A DNA stretch of 64,000 bases from contig JAOVFP010000005.1 in assembly GCA_025738555.1 (NCBI GenBank), positions 868,001 to 932,000 of the forward strand. The letters are read 5' to 3'. The notes below the pieces were generated by a model. The model was not told the DNA's origin, ran no database searches, and worked only from the letters and a program-made list of their open reading frames with translations. Origin of the DNA: Cyathus striatus. Taxonomy: Eukaryota; Basidiomycota; Agaricomycetes; Agaricales; Nidulariaceae. A program made the translations under genes and the position numbers. Shown piece by piece: positions 35,829 through 47,059 of the stretch (within the stretch, counting starts at the first letter, position 1; each line of letters starts with the position of its first letter).

Positions 35829-35867
35829 GAACTGATGGCTTTGAGCATGGTGCTCCGGCTTTCCATA
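35829..35867 (-). repeat. Right inverted repeat of the composite insertion, outer 39 bp
   Basis: It reads gaactgatggctttgagcat onward to ttccata and matches the left end (317-355) inverted. It was cut off from its inner part (29660-29813) by the 6.0 kb element. Confidence 0.85.
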
Positions 35868-36005
35868 CTCCATCGCCACTGTAATGTTCATGCAGTATAC
35901 TCCAAAAGTGAATATAGCGCCGTACATAAAAATGCGGGTTACTGATAATATATCGCTTATACATTGCTGAATTGCATTAGCATTGAGAGCGGGTTGGGAA
36001 CTCAT
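35868..36005 (-). pseudogene. Fungal multi-pass membrane protein, N-terminal 46 codons, cut by the composite insertion
   Basis: The start at 36005 (MSSQPALNANAIQQ) leads into a hydrophobic helix (FMYGAIFTFGVYCMNITVAM), a usual N-terminal layout for basidiomycete multi-pass membrane proteins. The frame meets the inverted repeat after codon GAG (35870-35868). The continuation, in the same frame and orientation, is at 316-1, where a basic loop and the next helices follow. An in-frame ATG further upstream (about 36056) exists; the 36005 start is preferred because it directly precedes the family-like beginning. Neither half can give the full protein. Confidence 0.6.
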
Positions 36006-37274
36006 TTTGTGAGTGGAGGGAAAGCGATAAACAAAAGCCAGAATCATCTCTTTCACGCTAAATAGTAAACTTATTGTTGAAAGCGATCACAATGGTATTT
36101 ACCTGTCAACCATAAGTATAACAAAGCAAAGATTGATTACCACTGTACTATAAAAACGTCGAGCTGGCGGCGCTCGAATCGTGATAATTTTTAATTACGC
36201 CTCTGTCAAGATATGAAGTCTTATCATGATAAAAATCGATTGCATATACACCCGAAATGATATACGAGTTTTGAGCGACCAACAAACACTCATTATAGTA
36301 ACCTTTGTGCGACTTTGTATCCACGACGGAAACTCTCTACATGCGAAGGATTTTTAATAGTATGACTAATGTTGTATCATTCTGCAACACTGTCATCGAT
36401 CAGGCGCTTATAATTCTCCCCATAAATACAGGTCATATATATGCTGTATCATTAAAGTCATTCTTTACTCTGCCTTAACCGTCAACAATTTACCGGATAT
36501 GCTTGGTGGCAACAATCAAAATGGTTCTCAAGTAACAACACCTACACGAGGTGATGATCTTCACAATAATTGTAGCTTCTCTCAAACTGTTCTTATTATG
36601 ATAAAAATCGATAAATATATGTATAATTGACATCCTAGTGTCCGAGTTATTTTCGGAATATCGAGCGCAAATCGAGCGCGCAACAGGCGCGAATGATCGA
36701 TAGGTCTCAATGTCATTTCCCCCCCCACTAATCAGTGGCATTCCATATGAAAGGTAATGTACTTCTCGATTTTCGAAGGTTCGTGCGAGGCTTTCCGATT
36801 AATATTTTTTAATAGCCTTTGTGTGTTTCAGCATCAAGTATTAAGGCGTTCATTTCTTAGATTAAAACTTCAAGCACTCAGTGAGAAGCCTATCGAGCGC
36901 ATCTGTCCATCTACCAAACGATAGCTTGTAACCTAGGTATTTTGATCTGCAATACAGCTGAAAATAAGTATTGTAGAAATATCGGAGTTGGCTATTTGGA
37001 CGCGGCTTCGAGTAACGCTAGTAACGCAGACGCGTCATGTAGACGTTTTATACATCTAACTACTACTTAGTGGGTGAATCCTCTTCCTAACTACCTGCAC
37101 AATCAAAAACCTAGTGTTGCTGTGAGGTGATTTTGAATATATCCACGGTCTCGGCTAATTGACATCGAGGTGCCTCAAGGCAAAACCAAGGCACCTCGAT
37201 TTTAATGCACTGCATTTGTAATACATGACGTAATCCTCTCACCGCAGCGGTTTCAGTTCTGAGTTGGTGCATAG
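36006..37274. other. Intergenic, upstream side of the membrane-protein gene; nothing certain
   Basis: AT-rich sequence with the phrase atgataaaaatcgat twice (about 36226 and 36598) and a C run (36719-36726). No gene is supported. A strong inverted repeat near 37164-37200 is listed separately. Confidence 0.4.
37164..37200. repeat. Perfect 12-bp inverted repeat
   Basis: ATCGAGGTGCCT and AGGCACCTCGAT are separated by 13 nt. It could form a hairpin, or be the remains of a small inverted-repeat element. No neighbouring gene suggests a role. Confidence 0.7.
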
Positions 37275-37766
37275 TAGTGATGTGAAAGTTCAGTCCAGAA
37301 CTGGGGTTCGAACTCGAACCTCAGAGAACTGAACCTGTGTTCGGTCCAAAGTTCAGTCACGTGATATGAACTGGACCTTAAGTCCGGTTCACAGTTCTCT
37401 TAATAGTAGATTTTCATGAACCCGTTCGAACCTGTCCGAACAGGTTTGAACCAATTTTTAATACTATAAATTTTGATAATTTTTTTGGGACATCCGTGAG
37501 CAAGAACTATGGAATTTTTGGCAAGGGCAGACCACTGGACATGCATTTGTGAGATCAATGTAAATTGTTAGTCAGTGTGATCCAACTGCACAGCTTTGAA
37601 GTTCAATCATTAGCGTGTGGTTATTCCCAGCTTGGAATTTTTAATTAAACGCTGGGAATCAATGGCCGAGAAGTCAGATTTTTATGAAGTAAAGGGCACT
37701 CTTGAGGCAGGTATTAAGAACCTCAAGAAATGGTATCATCGTGTTGATGATACCTCAACCCTCCTC
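37275..37766 (+). pseudogene. hAT transposon remnant: end sequence plus a transposase piece
   Basis: It begins TAGTGATGTGAAAGTTCAGT, followed by several gttcgaac/gaactgaac phrases, a common layout of hAT ends. The frame at 37617-37766 reads IPSLEFLIKRWESM, then LEAGIKNLKKWYHRVDDTS, a segment found in the C-terminal half of basidiomycete hAT transposases (RW...L..GL..L.KWY...D). The catalytic N-terminal half is missing and the frame ends where a different decayed repeat starts. This is an internally deleted, dead copy. Confidence 0.6.
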
Positions 37767-37779
37767 CCATGCCTCCATG

Positions 37780-38760
37780 TACGTCGCGCACTCTCCCCCG
37801 TAGCCTATTCTGACTAGTGGATCCCTTAGGGTCGGATGTCTCCCCACGAATGCCCTCTCCCCCAATCAAAACCTTCACTATATCCCCCACGAATACTCTA
37901 CAGTATAGCTAGGGCATGCCGTGCCCTCCGTGAACATGGATGCCGGGTTCGCTAGCTCTATAGGCTTCCTACACAGTCGCAGCCCAAGTCTGTAGCAGGT
38001 GGCATAGCGAGCGTTCCCGCAAGTACAGCACCCTCTATGACAAATATCGCCTTCTCACCTGCTGGGAGTTTCACACTGCGTCCCCACCATGGGAAAGGGG
38101 CCATTATGATGGTAAATGATGTTGGTGACAAGTGGAAATGGGAGGGATAGAGGCTGAGGTTGGGGGAGAAGACTCAGGAGAAGGCTATTCATGCGCTGCT
38201 TTCAGTATCCGCAGGCTCAGGCTCCGTTACAGGCCGGGTCCTACAACGATCAGAACAGTGAGTGTTAGTGTGTCCATTCACGTCGCATCCTACCCACACC
38301 CCCGCCCCACCCCCGCCCAACATTGAACACAGGCTCCCTCGCGTTCTCGTCTCCTACCTCCACCTCTCCCAACGACAATGCCCACTTCTCAAAATGGATC
38401 TCGTCCATTCGATCCAGTAGACGTCTATCCTCCTTAATCTCCGCGTCCGCGCAGAACTCAAAATGGTACAATTCCTGCTGTGACGTAGATTGCCTTATCG
38501 TTTGCTCGGAGTCACACGTGAAGCATATGAGGCAGGAAGAGGGATATCAGGAAAGGGGATAGCGCGCTGATGGATGACATTTGTATCGAGTGGGAGCTGG
38601 AGGTGTTCGAATGGAGGGCGGAGGTCAGACTCGAGGAGTCTGACGGTGCGCTGGATCCGAAGGCATACAGTACAGTTGTGGGAGTGGGAAGGGCGGGGGA
38701 TGACACTGGTGCAGCCCATGTATACCGATGGTTCCTTCGACCCTCGTCTCTTCTATCATG
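37780..38760 (+). repeat. Decayed dispersed repeat, copy 1
   Basis: Shared phrases with 47060-47960 in the same order and strand include ctgactagtggatccct/ctgactaatcgatccct, cagtcgcagcccaagtc, ttgtgatggtagatgatgtt and aatgcccacttctcaaa. Near 38725 the frame reads YTDGSFDP, which resembles the start of an RNase H domain of retroelements; this is weak evidence for a non-LTR retrotransposon origin. The stretch 38761-39353 holds no certain gene. Confidence 0.45.
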
Positions 38761-39353
38761 CTATCGCCGTCCTCAGCGCTCCTGTCTACGCTCTCAATCC
38801 CCCAGCGAGCTCAGTATGCACTCCGAATGAGGCGTTGATTCCTGTACCATAAACTGGCGCACGCAGATCCCTCTAAGTATCATTGTTCTTCCTTCCCGCA
38901 ACACACCTGCCCTCATCGACCACCTCGGACACCAGCCTACACTAGTACACAACGCTAAACGACCAGCCGCAGTAAGGATGCGAAGAAGGGGAGAGGCGGG
39001 AAGAGTGTTTCGGTACCTGAGGACAGGAGTGGGGACGATACTGACATACATGGTAAGATTTATCATCCCTGTTTTCTTTGCCACATAGACACTTATTGCT
39101 CAGGTTATTTGTTCACGTACAGGTGTTTCTCCTCTCGACTGGAGTCTCACTCTTTTTCAGCATTTGCTCTACTTTACGAGATTCATAACGTAACAGCATT
39201 GACGATAACGATACTCACCCGTAATAGGGAGATTCGAGGCGAGACCCATGTACTTTGTCTTCTTCTGCAGGGCACCGGGCACCAATGACAACAGTTTCAG
39301 GTATGTATATAATACATGTGTCTAAAACAATATACGCTAACTCTGGTCATTCA

Positions 39354-40381
39354 CTAGCTGACTGTAGGCTGATCCCTCATCATAGCATTTGCATCGAAAG
39401 GCATCGGAGCTTGAATAATCATCTCGTCGAGGCTGGACTGGGACGTCGAGCGAGACAGTGAGCGATTAGGATACTCCCCATATGTAGCCGAGTCGGAGGA
39501 AGATGTCTCGGCAAGATGTATAGTACGCGCATACTGATATGAACAAATGACGAAGGATAATCGAAGTGTCAGTAAGCCATAGTAGCACATAGGCAAAGAC
39601 TTACACTCTCAAAATGTGCACCCCGTCCCTTACTCGTGCTAGAGAAGCCCATGACGACGGGCGGAACAGGAAACTGCGCGGAAAGCAACGTCTCACTTCT
39701 GTCCTCCCTCACTGCGCGATCAAACTCGGCACGAACCTCTGAGTGCTTGAGGTCGCGGACAAAAAGGTACTTGTCGAGGTGATGCCAATGCTCAGCCATC
39801 ATTTTCAGCCATGCATCCGCTTCCTGCTGTGCCATCTCTGCGCGTTGTGTGCGTTCCTCAAGCTCCAACACAATGCGGACGACGTTTTCAGGGAGGTCCT
39901 GGAGGGTGTGAGAGAGGTGGCCCCTGGGGGAGTCGTCCCGCTCGGATGAGGTCGACTTCCCGGATAGGCTCGATATCGCCTCTGTTAGCTTCTGGACGAT
40001 TCTTTCTGCATTCTCCGTGCGGTGGTGCAGGGTTTGGGCCTCGTACCTGAGCTTTTCGTTTTCTTTGTATGCGTCAGCGAGGATGGTGGCGAGCTGGGCA
40101 TTGGAGATGGCTTGCGGGGACGTGCTAGGTGGTGAGGACCCGAGGTGATGGTGAGCGAAGATAACTGGGGAATATTTGAGGTCAATCAGGGAAAGCTTCA
40201 GTGAGGACAGGTGATGGTGTGGGGAGTTTACTGGAGGATATTTCAGGTCTGTCAGGGGAGACTCGGACTTGATCAGAGGGAGTTGAGTGAACCAGCTGGT
40301 GTTATACAGCTGATAATGTTCTTTATATATGTCAGTTTCGGAGGATTCTTCCTTTATTTTCTGTTTGCCTTTCGAGTCCAT
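39354..40381 (-). CDS. Two-exon coiled-coil protein of unknown function
   Basis: Exon 1 is 40381-39605 and exon 2 is 39533-39354, joined at a codon boundary across a 71-bp intron (GTAAGT...ATATCAG). The start MDSKGKQKIKEESS was chosen; an in-frame ATG at 40480 would add 33 mostly hydrophobic residues and is less likely. A Ser/Pro-rich part has two similar segments (LTDLKYPPVNSPHHHLSS and LIDLKYSPVIFAHHHLGS). Then comes a helical region likely to form a coiled coil (LATILADAYKENEKLRYEAQ onward, and VRIVLELEERTQRAEMAQQE). The C-terminus is Ser-rich. I recognise no family with a known role; proteins of this general make-up are common in basidiomycetes. The splice sites and continuous frame support a real gene. 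Confidence 0.65.
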
Positions 40382-40925
40382 CTTGTCGCCTTCAGCCACT
40401 GAGTTTTTATTCGTTAAAAACACGGCCTGAGTCGAATCTAGCAAAATATTAATATTACAAAGGACGACCACAAGAATCATCGATCAACCATTATTCACTG
40501 TAATAGAATAAAAGAGTTCTAATCTTCGGGTTAATTCTTCGAGCTCGGGAACGATTTCTTCACTCTGTTTAAGATGAGTGATATGATATAAACCTGTCTG
40601 CTATACCCGTACCTTTTCCATCAATGGCATCCAGTCGTCATGATGCACAATTGCCACAATTGTGGTGGGAACCTTTATTTGTAAATGAGACCACGAAATA
40701 GAATCAATCGTTTAATTAGATGAAAATGTGCATACCTTTTAAGCAGATATTGTGTGATCATACGAGAGGGATGCATGATCTGTATTGAGTCAGAGCTGTA
40801 CAACAATGAAAATATGGAAAGCACACCTCAGAAGGATTGCTGAATGTTGGGATAGCAGTAGCATTACTTCCGTTGTCGTCTATATTCATCGCTTCTGATT
40901 GATCATTGGCCCCCGATCCTGAGCT

Positions 40926-42932
40926 CTAGGATGCTGAAAAATGCGCAGGATCTCCAGAGCTGAATGGAATATAATTTGATTGAGAAATAATGCCTTCGGC
41001 CGTCATGTTTATGTTTGGCTTAACCTGTACAGTCACTCCCCTCCCGAAGAATCTAGTCCATATACTGGTATTGAGCTCAACACAAAATGAACGTACGAAC
41101 AGGCTCTGATTCATCACCCTAGGAACGGGATTTGGTCCATATTTAACTCGAGCAGGTCCAGATTGGTTCCAGTGATAAGTGTAAATCTGCTCTGAGCTGT
41201 TGATATACCCACCATTCACAGTAGTGGCACTGAATTGAAGGTCAATTAAACCAGATGTAGCGGGGTTTCTGTGAGAAAAGGCTCCTAATACCCAAGATGT
41301 AGTTTTGTCATATCCAGTTACCAGGTGAATTGATCCATTTACAGCTTCTCTACCTCGAGGTCCGTTTGCATAACGATACCACGATTCACCATAGTGTGTT
41401 GCATATTTACGTAAGGTCCCCAAGTTTCGAAGGTCTTCTCTGTAAGAACCTTCTGGCAGGATGAGAATTGCGCCTTCATAATGTGCACATTGGAAGTAAT
41501 AGTCACTTTCTACTCCTAGGCTATAATGAATGATGATTGGAATCAACTAGTGAACAGATAGTGCGACTTGGCAACTTACGGAGGCAATGTTCGCGTTCCT
41601 GTCTTTCCATTTATAGATTTACTCATCAAGAAAGCGCCAGGAAACTGTTCTGTGTCAGAGTTCATATCTACAGGATCCGGTTTTGCTATCGGTTTGAATC
41701 CCTCTGGAACACGATTACCATTTACAGGGTGGTCGGCTGAAAGACAGATATTGAAGAGAAAGTCAAATTCTCCATTGGAGGTAATAATGCCAACATCTCC
41801 TATGAGAATACCACTTTCCACATAGTCTGGAGAAAGGTTCTTATTTGGATTTGGGCACCATAAAGGAAACCCCCGGCCTTTCGGCCATAAAAGTCGAGCA
41901 TATAACTCACTATCCTTTTCTTCTATTGCCTCTGGTTCAGAACGAGGAAGAGTTACTGTGGAATTATTCTTGTTTTATTAGTACATAGTAGCGGCAAGAA
42001 TAAAGATAACAGGCAACGTACGACGGGTGTTGGAAAATAAAACGCTTGGTCTACAAGGCACAAACTTAAATTGAGAACACTGCTCACTGGGCAAAATTTC
42101 AACTTACCGGTACGCCGAATCATGTTACCAGCTACACTGTGAAATTCTCCACCATTTACAGTGAACTCTCTTGAACCATGAAACAGATCTGATGTTCTGT
42201 ATGAATTATATAAGTATGTTTATGCAATCAATGTCATAAATAGATTGAATACCCTTGGTTTACTAGTCGTGGTGCGAAGCCTACAGACGAAGAGGATCTC
42301 CCGATTTTTGATGTCTCATTTGACTGTTTGAGAGGTTGTCGTTTGGAATCGTTTTCCACGTGCTTGTGATCCTGGTTTGGTAACTGCCTACCAAGGGCTG
42401 AGAATGGATCATCTTCTATAGTATGACTGTTACTTCCACTTGACAGCTCGATGGAATCTATGTCTGAGCCCTCTGCTGTGTGCACAGACTGTACATTAGG
42501 TTCATCCACTATACGTACAGATTTTTTATCCAATGCATTGGGTATGATTTCATTGCTGCTGTCCTCTGCTTTCCTTTGCTCAACCGGTGTATTCGCTCGT
42601 GTAGCAACATTCTTTTCCTTCTTCTTGCCTTCTGATCTTCGACTCGTAGTAGCTTCTACACCATCACTTTGTGTTATGGAATTGCGTTCCTCTTCCGGGT
42701 TCTCGTCTTGAGTTTCCTGGTTGGTACGGAGAGTTGAGGCTTGCTGCTGAGATCTCCTCTCAGATGTGGTTGACGTATTCAAAGTATTTTCTTCATGCTT
42801 GTCTTCTTGCTCTGATTCTGAGTCCAAGAGTTCAAGAGGCTCAGTTAAGTCAACAGAGCTATTTTCTTCTTTTTTCGAGCAGCTATTCAAGGCGGCAGTC
42901 TCTGCGGTGCTATTGGTAATGTCTGACGACAT
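40926..42932 (-). CDS. Four-exon, 579-aa protein of an agaricomycete family of unknown function
   Basis: Exons 42932-42253, 42196-42108, 41955-41580 and 41520-40926; the introns start GTATTC, GTAAGT and GTAAGT, end in AG, and all phases agree. Residues 1-226 are acidic, Ser/Glu-rich and probably disordered. Exon 2 encodes FHGSREFTVNGGEFHSVAGN, a motif (F.GS..FT..GG.F..VAGN) that recurs near the start of many agaricomycete proteins of unknown role. Exons 3-4 form a conserved-looking domain with GDVGIITSNGEFDFLFNIC, ADHPVNGNRVPEGF and YEGAILILPEGSYREDL. No catalytic motif, signal peptide or membrane helix is evident. It is one of the few apparently intact genes here. Confidence 0.75.
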
Positions 42933-43699
42933 TAGTCGACAGCTGTGTTACATGTGAGACATATATGTACGTACCAGACATTAAAACTGAAGAACTAGTC
43001 GGGACTCAGCAAGACAAGGCGGAGGGATGACGTGGGTATGTTAAGGGAACTGATACGAGCTAGCAATCCAAGTTGCTTGGGCATTTGCTGGTCTTGTCGC
43101 TCCCACAGGGCTACAACCCCATGATGTTCTCCTGATGAGTAAGACTCAGACTGTGACATTGGTGTGACAGTCCGCCTCTCTGCCCTCCAACTCCGACTCT
43201 CCCCATCCACTCGCATCCTCTTCACTCCTTCCTACAGACCAATCATCATATTTTATATGTCCCGTTGGTATGTTACGTTCTACTGTCTGAATTCTGTCCC
43301 TAAGTTGAGCTGAACTAATTCAGTCTTCCATTGACCGGCTATTTATAGTCAGCTGGAAGCTGGACTCTGTCAAAGAAGGCGATCTCGCATGAGATGTTGA
43401 TGCATTTGGCGGGAGAGAAGGAGGACTTCAATTCGATCGTATATCAAGACATCGTTTATGCTTTTGAAGGGGTCATTTTATAAGGGAGAGATCCTGAGGG
43501 AGCAGTTCGTGTGACGGACGAGGTGGTGTTTGCATATTAGGGAGCCTGTTATGCTTGATTGTGAGGATGCTGGGAGGAGAATTATTCCTTAGGATGGCGT
43601 AACCGAAGTTGTAGAAGGCCTTGAAGAGGTAGAGCTTGTGAGGCTTGGAGGGTGAGAGAGGACGAGAAGTGAAAATGTACTTGACTCGGAGATGAGCTG

Positions 43700-44278
43700 T
43701 CACTGCTGATCGTCGATAACGACCACGATCCTGTGCCATTCCCACTTCTCTTCGAAACCTTTAACCTTCTCCAAACTCTCCGCCTCGTATTTTATGGCTT
43801 TCTTGAGTTCAATAACTCTCTCGTTAGGTATGACTTCAATGATCTGACAATTAGTGGGGTCATCTCCATGAACATAAAAATAATACTGACTTTTGGTGCA
43901 AATATAAATCGAAACACTGAGATCTATGTAATACTCCCTGAAAAGTTTTATGACGACGTGAATATTCTCGTTTTCATCCGAGTGAATATTGTTAAAGGTC
44001 ACAGACAACCTGTCCATACGATTCAAACGATCATCGTTAGCGAGTCCGAGGTTGACGATAGTTTCATCACAGTCGTTATCTATCGGAAAGGATACCTTCC
44101 ACAGGTTACGGATGGCTGGTTCTAAATCATCATAGTATAGATACATGTTGTAGTAGTCGTTTGTGATGGCTTTCTGTAGGTCGCGAACATAGCCTCTACG
44201 AGAGATTTCGATGGGAATTATGTTTCCTGGAGAGTTTCCTAGCAAGCGGCAGTTGAGAGTGATGAGGTGGTCGGACAT
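43700..44278 (-). CDS. Short CRN-header (Crinkler-type) protein, 192 aa
   Basis: It begins MSDHLITLNCRLLGNSPGN and contains IRNLWKVSFPID, closely matching the header of the neighbouring CRN gene (MSDTLSLNCYVLGES, KLWKVSIPVD). The first ~110 residues thus form a ubiquitin-like CRN header domain, known as the N-terminal part of secreted or host-nuclear effectors in oomycetes and fungi. The remainder is short and charged (LKKAIKYEAESLEKVKGF) with no effector domain that I recognise, so the C-terminal toxin-like part is lost or lies in unrecognised exons. The frame is open without an intron. It is divergent from the 44948 gene, 669 bp apart. Confidence 0.6.
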   Translation of the reverse strand: MSDHLITLNCRLLGNSPGNIIPIEISRRGYVRDLQKAITNDYYNMYLYYDDLEPAIRNLWKVSFPIDNDCDETIVNLGLANDDRLNRMDRLSVTFNNIHSDENENIHVVIKLFREYYIDLSVSIYICTKSQYYFYVHGDDPTNCQIIEVIPNERVIELKKAIKYEAESLEKVKGFEEKWEWHRIVVVIDDQQ

Positions 44279-44564
44279 AGCCCAAGTTGTGTTGAGTCAC
44301 TGTTCAGATCTGACTCGACGTTGAACGTTGAAATTTGAAATGACAAACCGCGTCCACTTGTAGTCGAGTCGTGGGACCATTATCACGTGATTATTAAGTA
44401 TTAGGAAGCCAATATTGTCGTTATTAAGGCTCCAACTATATAGTATATGTATACTCTGACAGGCGTAAATATACATATATGGTTTCTACACACTATTTAA
44501 CTGTATATAACTAGTATATAGACAGATAGATCATGTGCATCTAAAATGTCACATGTTACTGGCA

Positions 44565-44915
44565 TTACCATGCTTCTTCTGCTTTATTGAGTTGGCGGAT
44601 TGGCATCAAGAAGTCCATCATGAATCCATACTTTGCTAGAAGTGCTTTGCATATAGTTTCTGCTTTGAGTGAAAATTGAAGATCTGAGCAAATGTGGTGA
44701 GACTTTAAAAATACCTGTTCAACAGAAACACTAGTAGCAGGTATAACAAGAAAGTCATGTGCCACTCTGGAAAGTGTAGGAAAGGAATGATAGTGCTTCT
44801 ATAGAATTCAACATAATAAGTATTAACAACAATTGAAAAGTAGCTATTTACCATTTTCCTGTAGCCAAAGATCCAAACTTCTCAATAGTAGCAGACTCGT
44901 TATCAACCCTTGATC
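44565..44915 (-). pseudogene. hAT transposase C-terminal dimerisation fragment
   Basis: The minus strand reads IEKFGSLATGKW, a probable small intron (about 44863-44809, GTAAAT...CTATAG), then FPTLSRVAHDFLVIPATSVS and VEQVFLKSHHICSDLQFSL, ending NKAEEAW. P.LSR.A.D.L.IPATS.S.E..F is the hallmark of the hAT C-terminal dimerisation domain. The rest of the transposase is absent. It sits between the two divergent CRN genes. Confidence 0.8.
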
Positions 44916-44947
44916 AACTCAGTCATGAATATTTGAATGGTCAAACC

Positions 44948-46708
44948 ATGTCCGACACACTATCTCTCAACTGCTATGTGCTAGGAGAATCGCTATACGA
45001 AATTTTCATAATCGATGCCTCCCCTGATACGCCTATCGCCCGGCTTAAAGTTCAAATGGTGAACTTCTGTCTTATGAAAGATACAGTTGTCCCACCCAAA
45101 GTTAAGCTATGGAAGGTATCGATTCCAGTAGATTTCAGCACGAAAGCCCGAATTTCTGCTCTCGATCTATCCGAGGATAACCTTCTCCAACCACTTCAAC
45201 CATTGTCGCGATACTTCACGGATCCTCCTACAGCTGATCATATTCATATAATCATAAAATTTCCAGGTTAGCGAGAATTGACAATTATCAATTGTATTAC
45301 TCTCTTATGCTTGTTGTCCACTTTTAGAAATAGGTACCACATCTCCGGGAAACTCATCGAGTGACTCTAGACGTTCTTGTTGTCCTCGAACCCGGGGTAC
45401 GGAACATCATCTACCATTGGTACTACTTGACCCGGTTTTTGCAAACTTCGTCCAAGATTGTCAAACCGTTCAGCCAACACAAGCAACTTACACTTGCGCC
45501 TGTAATTTAAGAAAACATATGATCAACTTTTATGCTGAAGAACAACAACGCGCAGATATAGCAAAAATGATCTTACAAGATGCCGGGTTTATCATCGAAA
45601 TAAACAAAGTCGTTGACTTCCAATATCGGATGGATAGCTATGTTATAGAAAGATATAATCCAGCAGTTATACTTGAGGTGAAGAATGAGATTAGCTCTCC
45701 ATCTACAAAGACTTCATTAGAGCGAACCCAAACACGCAATGACAAGACATATTATCCATGCTTCATTATAACTATTATTGGTGAGTGCTGTCTTATTGCT
45801 CCAACGATCTGTTTATGTTCTGAAATGTAGGGCAGCAGATTACCTTCAAGGGAGACATATATAAAGATCGCTCCAAAATAGAGGTCTTATCTTCAATCTC
45901 AATGGACTTTCACAGATCAGATGAAAGGGCGTATACATCGCTCTCTCGGACAATCGAAGCTTTAAAGAGAGCACTGTGCACGTTAACTGAGCGATATAAT
46001 AACCCAGCTTGTGGTTACAATTCTGGTCAGTGTTCATGTTCATCGAACATAACGAATATCCCTAACAGAAACTGAATATTCCCCTTCCTAGCAGATATTA
46101 CCATCTTCCCGTACCCAAAGAGCTACACAAGCATTGGCGGATCAGATTCTAAAGTAAACTTTACTTATGCTAGGGAAATTTATTCCACAGGTTTTCTTTT
46201 TCTGGCAAGATCAGAAAACGCAACGTCGGCTCATATATACGTTAAATTCGTTCACCGCTATGGAAAAGACGTTCATATCTGGATGGCCAACCAAGGCTTT
46301 GCACCGAAGTTGCTCGGATGGGACGTACTCCCTGGAGGGTGGATTATGGTTGTTATGCAACGTCTCGACAGCCATTTGTGGAAGACCTTACATGACAGCT
46401 TATTGGAAAATGTGCATGTTCGAGCTACGCTGAAGAAAGATATTAAAGGAGTGTTAGAAAAGCTGCACGAGAACAATATGGTTCATGGGGATATCCGTGA
46501 TGTCAATATCATGGTTAACATTGGGCCGAGAGCGTCGAATGTTATGTTTCTAGACTTCGATTGGGCAGGGTCATTGGGAAAGGCGACCTACCCACGTTAT
46601 GTCAACACTCATGAGGACTTAAACCGACCTAGAGAAGTTTGTTATGGATTTCCTATTCTCCCCGCTCATGATATGTATATGTGTGAGAATTTAAAATTAG
46701 ATGACTGA
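44948..46708 (+). CDS. CRN (Crinkler-type) effector with nuclease-like middle and kinase-like C-terminus, 527 aa
   Basis: Exons 44948-45266, 45328-45780, 45831-46025 and 46092-46708; the introns (61, 50 and 66 bp) start GTTAGC, GTGAGT and GTCAGT, and the frame is kept throughout. Residues 1-105: CRN header with KLWKVSIPVD. Residues ~130-310: region with ILEVKNEI (E-x-K at ~222), as in PD-(D/E)XK nuclease-like parts of fungal CRN proteins. Residues ~340-527: kinase-like domain with YVKFVHRYG (candidate ATP-binding Lys ~371), VVMQRL, HGDIRDVN (~453; the H-x-D-x4-N loop) and DFDWAG (~477), so key residues are present. Such CRN-nuclease-kinase proteins are known in fungi and are thought to act on DNA or signalling in a nucleus. 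The start MSDTLSLNC agrees with the paralogue at 44278. No secretion signal is seen. Confidence 0.82.
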
Positions 46709-47059
46709 GTTTGTATTGTAATGCCCTGATCTGAAGTTATTTATCTTAGAACTACACTTGCTGTATTTTAGTATTTTACTGTTTTATTTACCACCATCGA
46801 TGAACGAAGTAAGGGACGTCTCAGTTCAAAAATTTCAACAGAATTGAAGATACAGGCTTTGGTTGAGGCACGATCTTCTCAGAATCGTAACTCCTCCATT
46901 CGAGAGCCTAACTCAGTTCAACGTACGTTTAACGCTTACAATCTGGGCCGAGGGCCTAAGAGGCCGTATTTGGTATCATGGGTCTTGACAAACAACCGCT
47001 TTTGAAAAGCTCTCAGTTACGATCTCAGAACGAGAACACCGAGTTCGATGCCGTCCTCC
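46709..47059. other. Intergenic; nothing seen
   Basis: This is the downstream flank of the CRN gene. I see no gene or repeat that I can support. Confidence 0.4.

Larger units (their letters stand above)
317..35867. mobile_element. 35.55 kb composite insertion bounded by ~200-bp inverted repeats
   Basis: The left end starts TATGGAAAGCCGGAGCACCA and the right end is its reverse complement, ending TTCCATA at 35867. The inverted similarity runs about 200 bp inward (317-516 against 35867-35829 and then, across an inserted 6.0 kb element, 29813-29660). Flanks are ccccat on the left (311-316) and ctccat on the right (35868-35873), a 6-bp target duplication with one mismatch; an 8-bp reading with two mismatches is also possible. 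Subtracting the Helitron array and the 6.0 kb element leaves a founding element of about 2.9 kb with no visible transposase, so it was probably non-autonomous. It splits a membrane-protein gene in frame. The superfamily is unknown. Confidence 0.75.

Noticed and set aside
317..35867. A Starship-like giant cargo transposon
   Set aside because: No tyrosine recombinase captain and no coherent cargo; the size is explained by nested insertions into a ~2.9 kb element.
37306..37325. tRNA-like B box (ggggttcgaactcgaacc)
   Set aside because: It is part of repeated gttcgaac phrases of a hAT end; no cloverleaf partner sequences are present.
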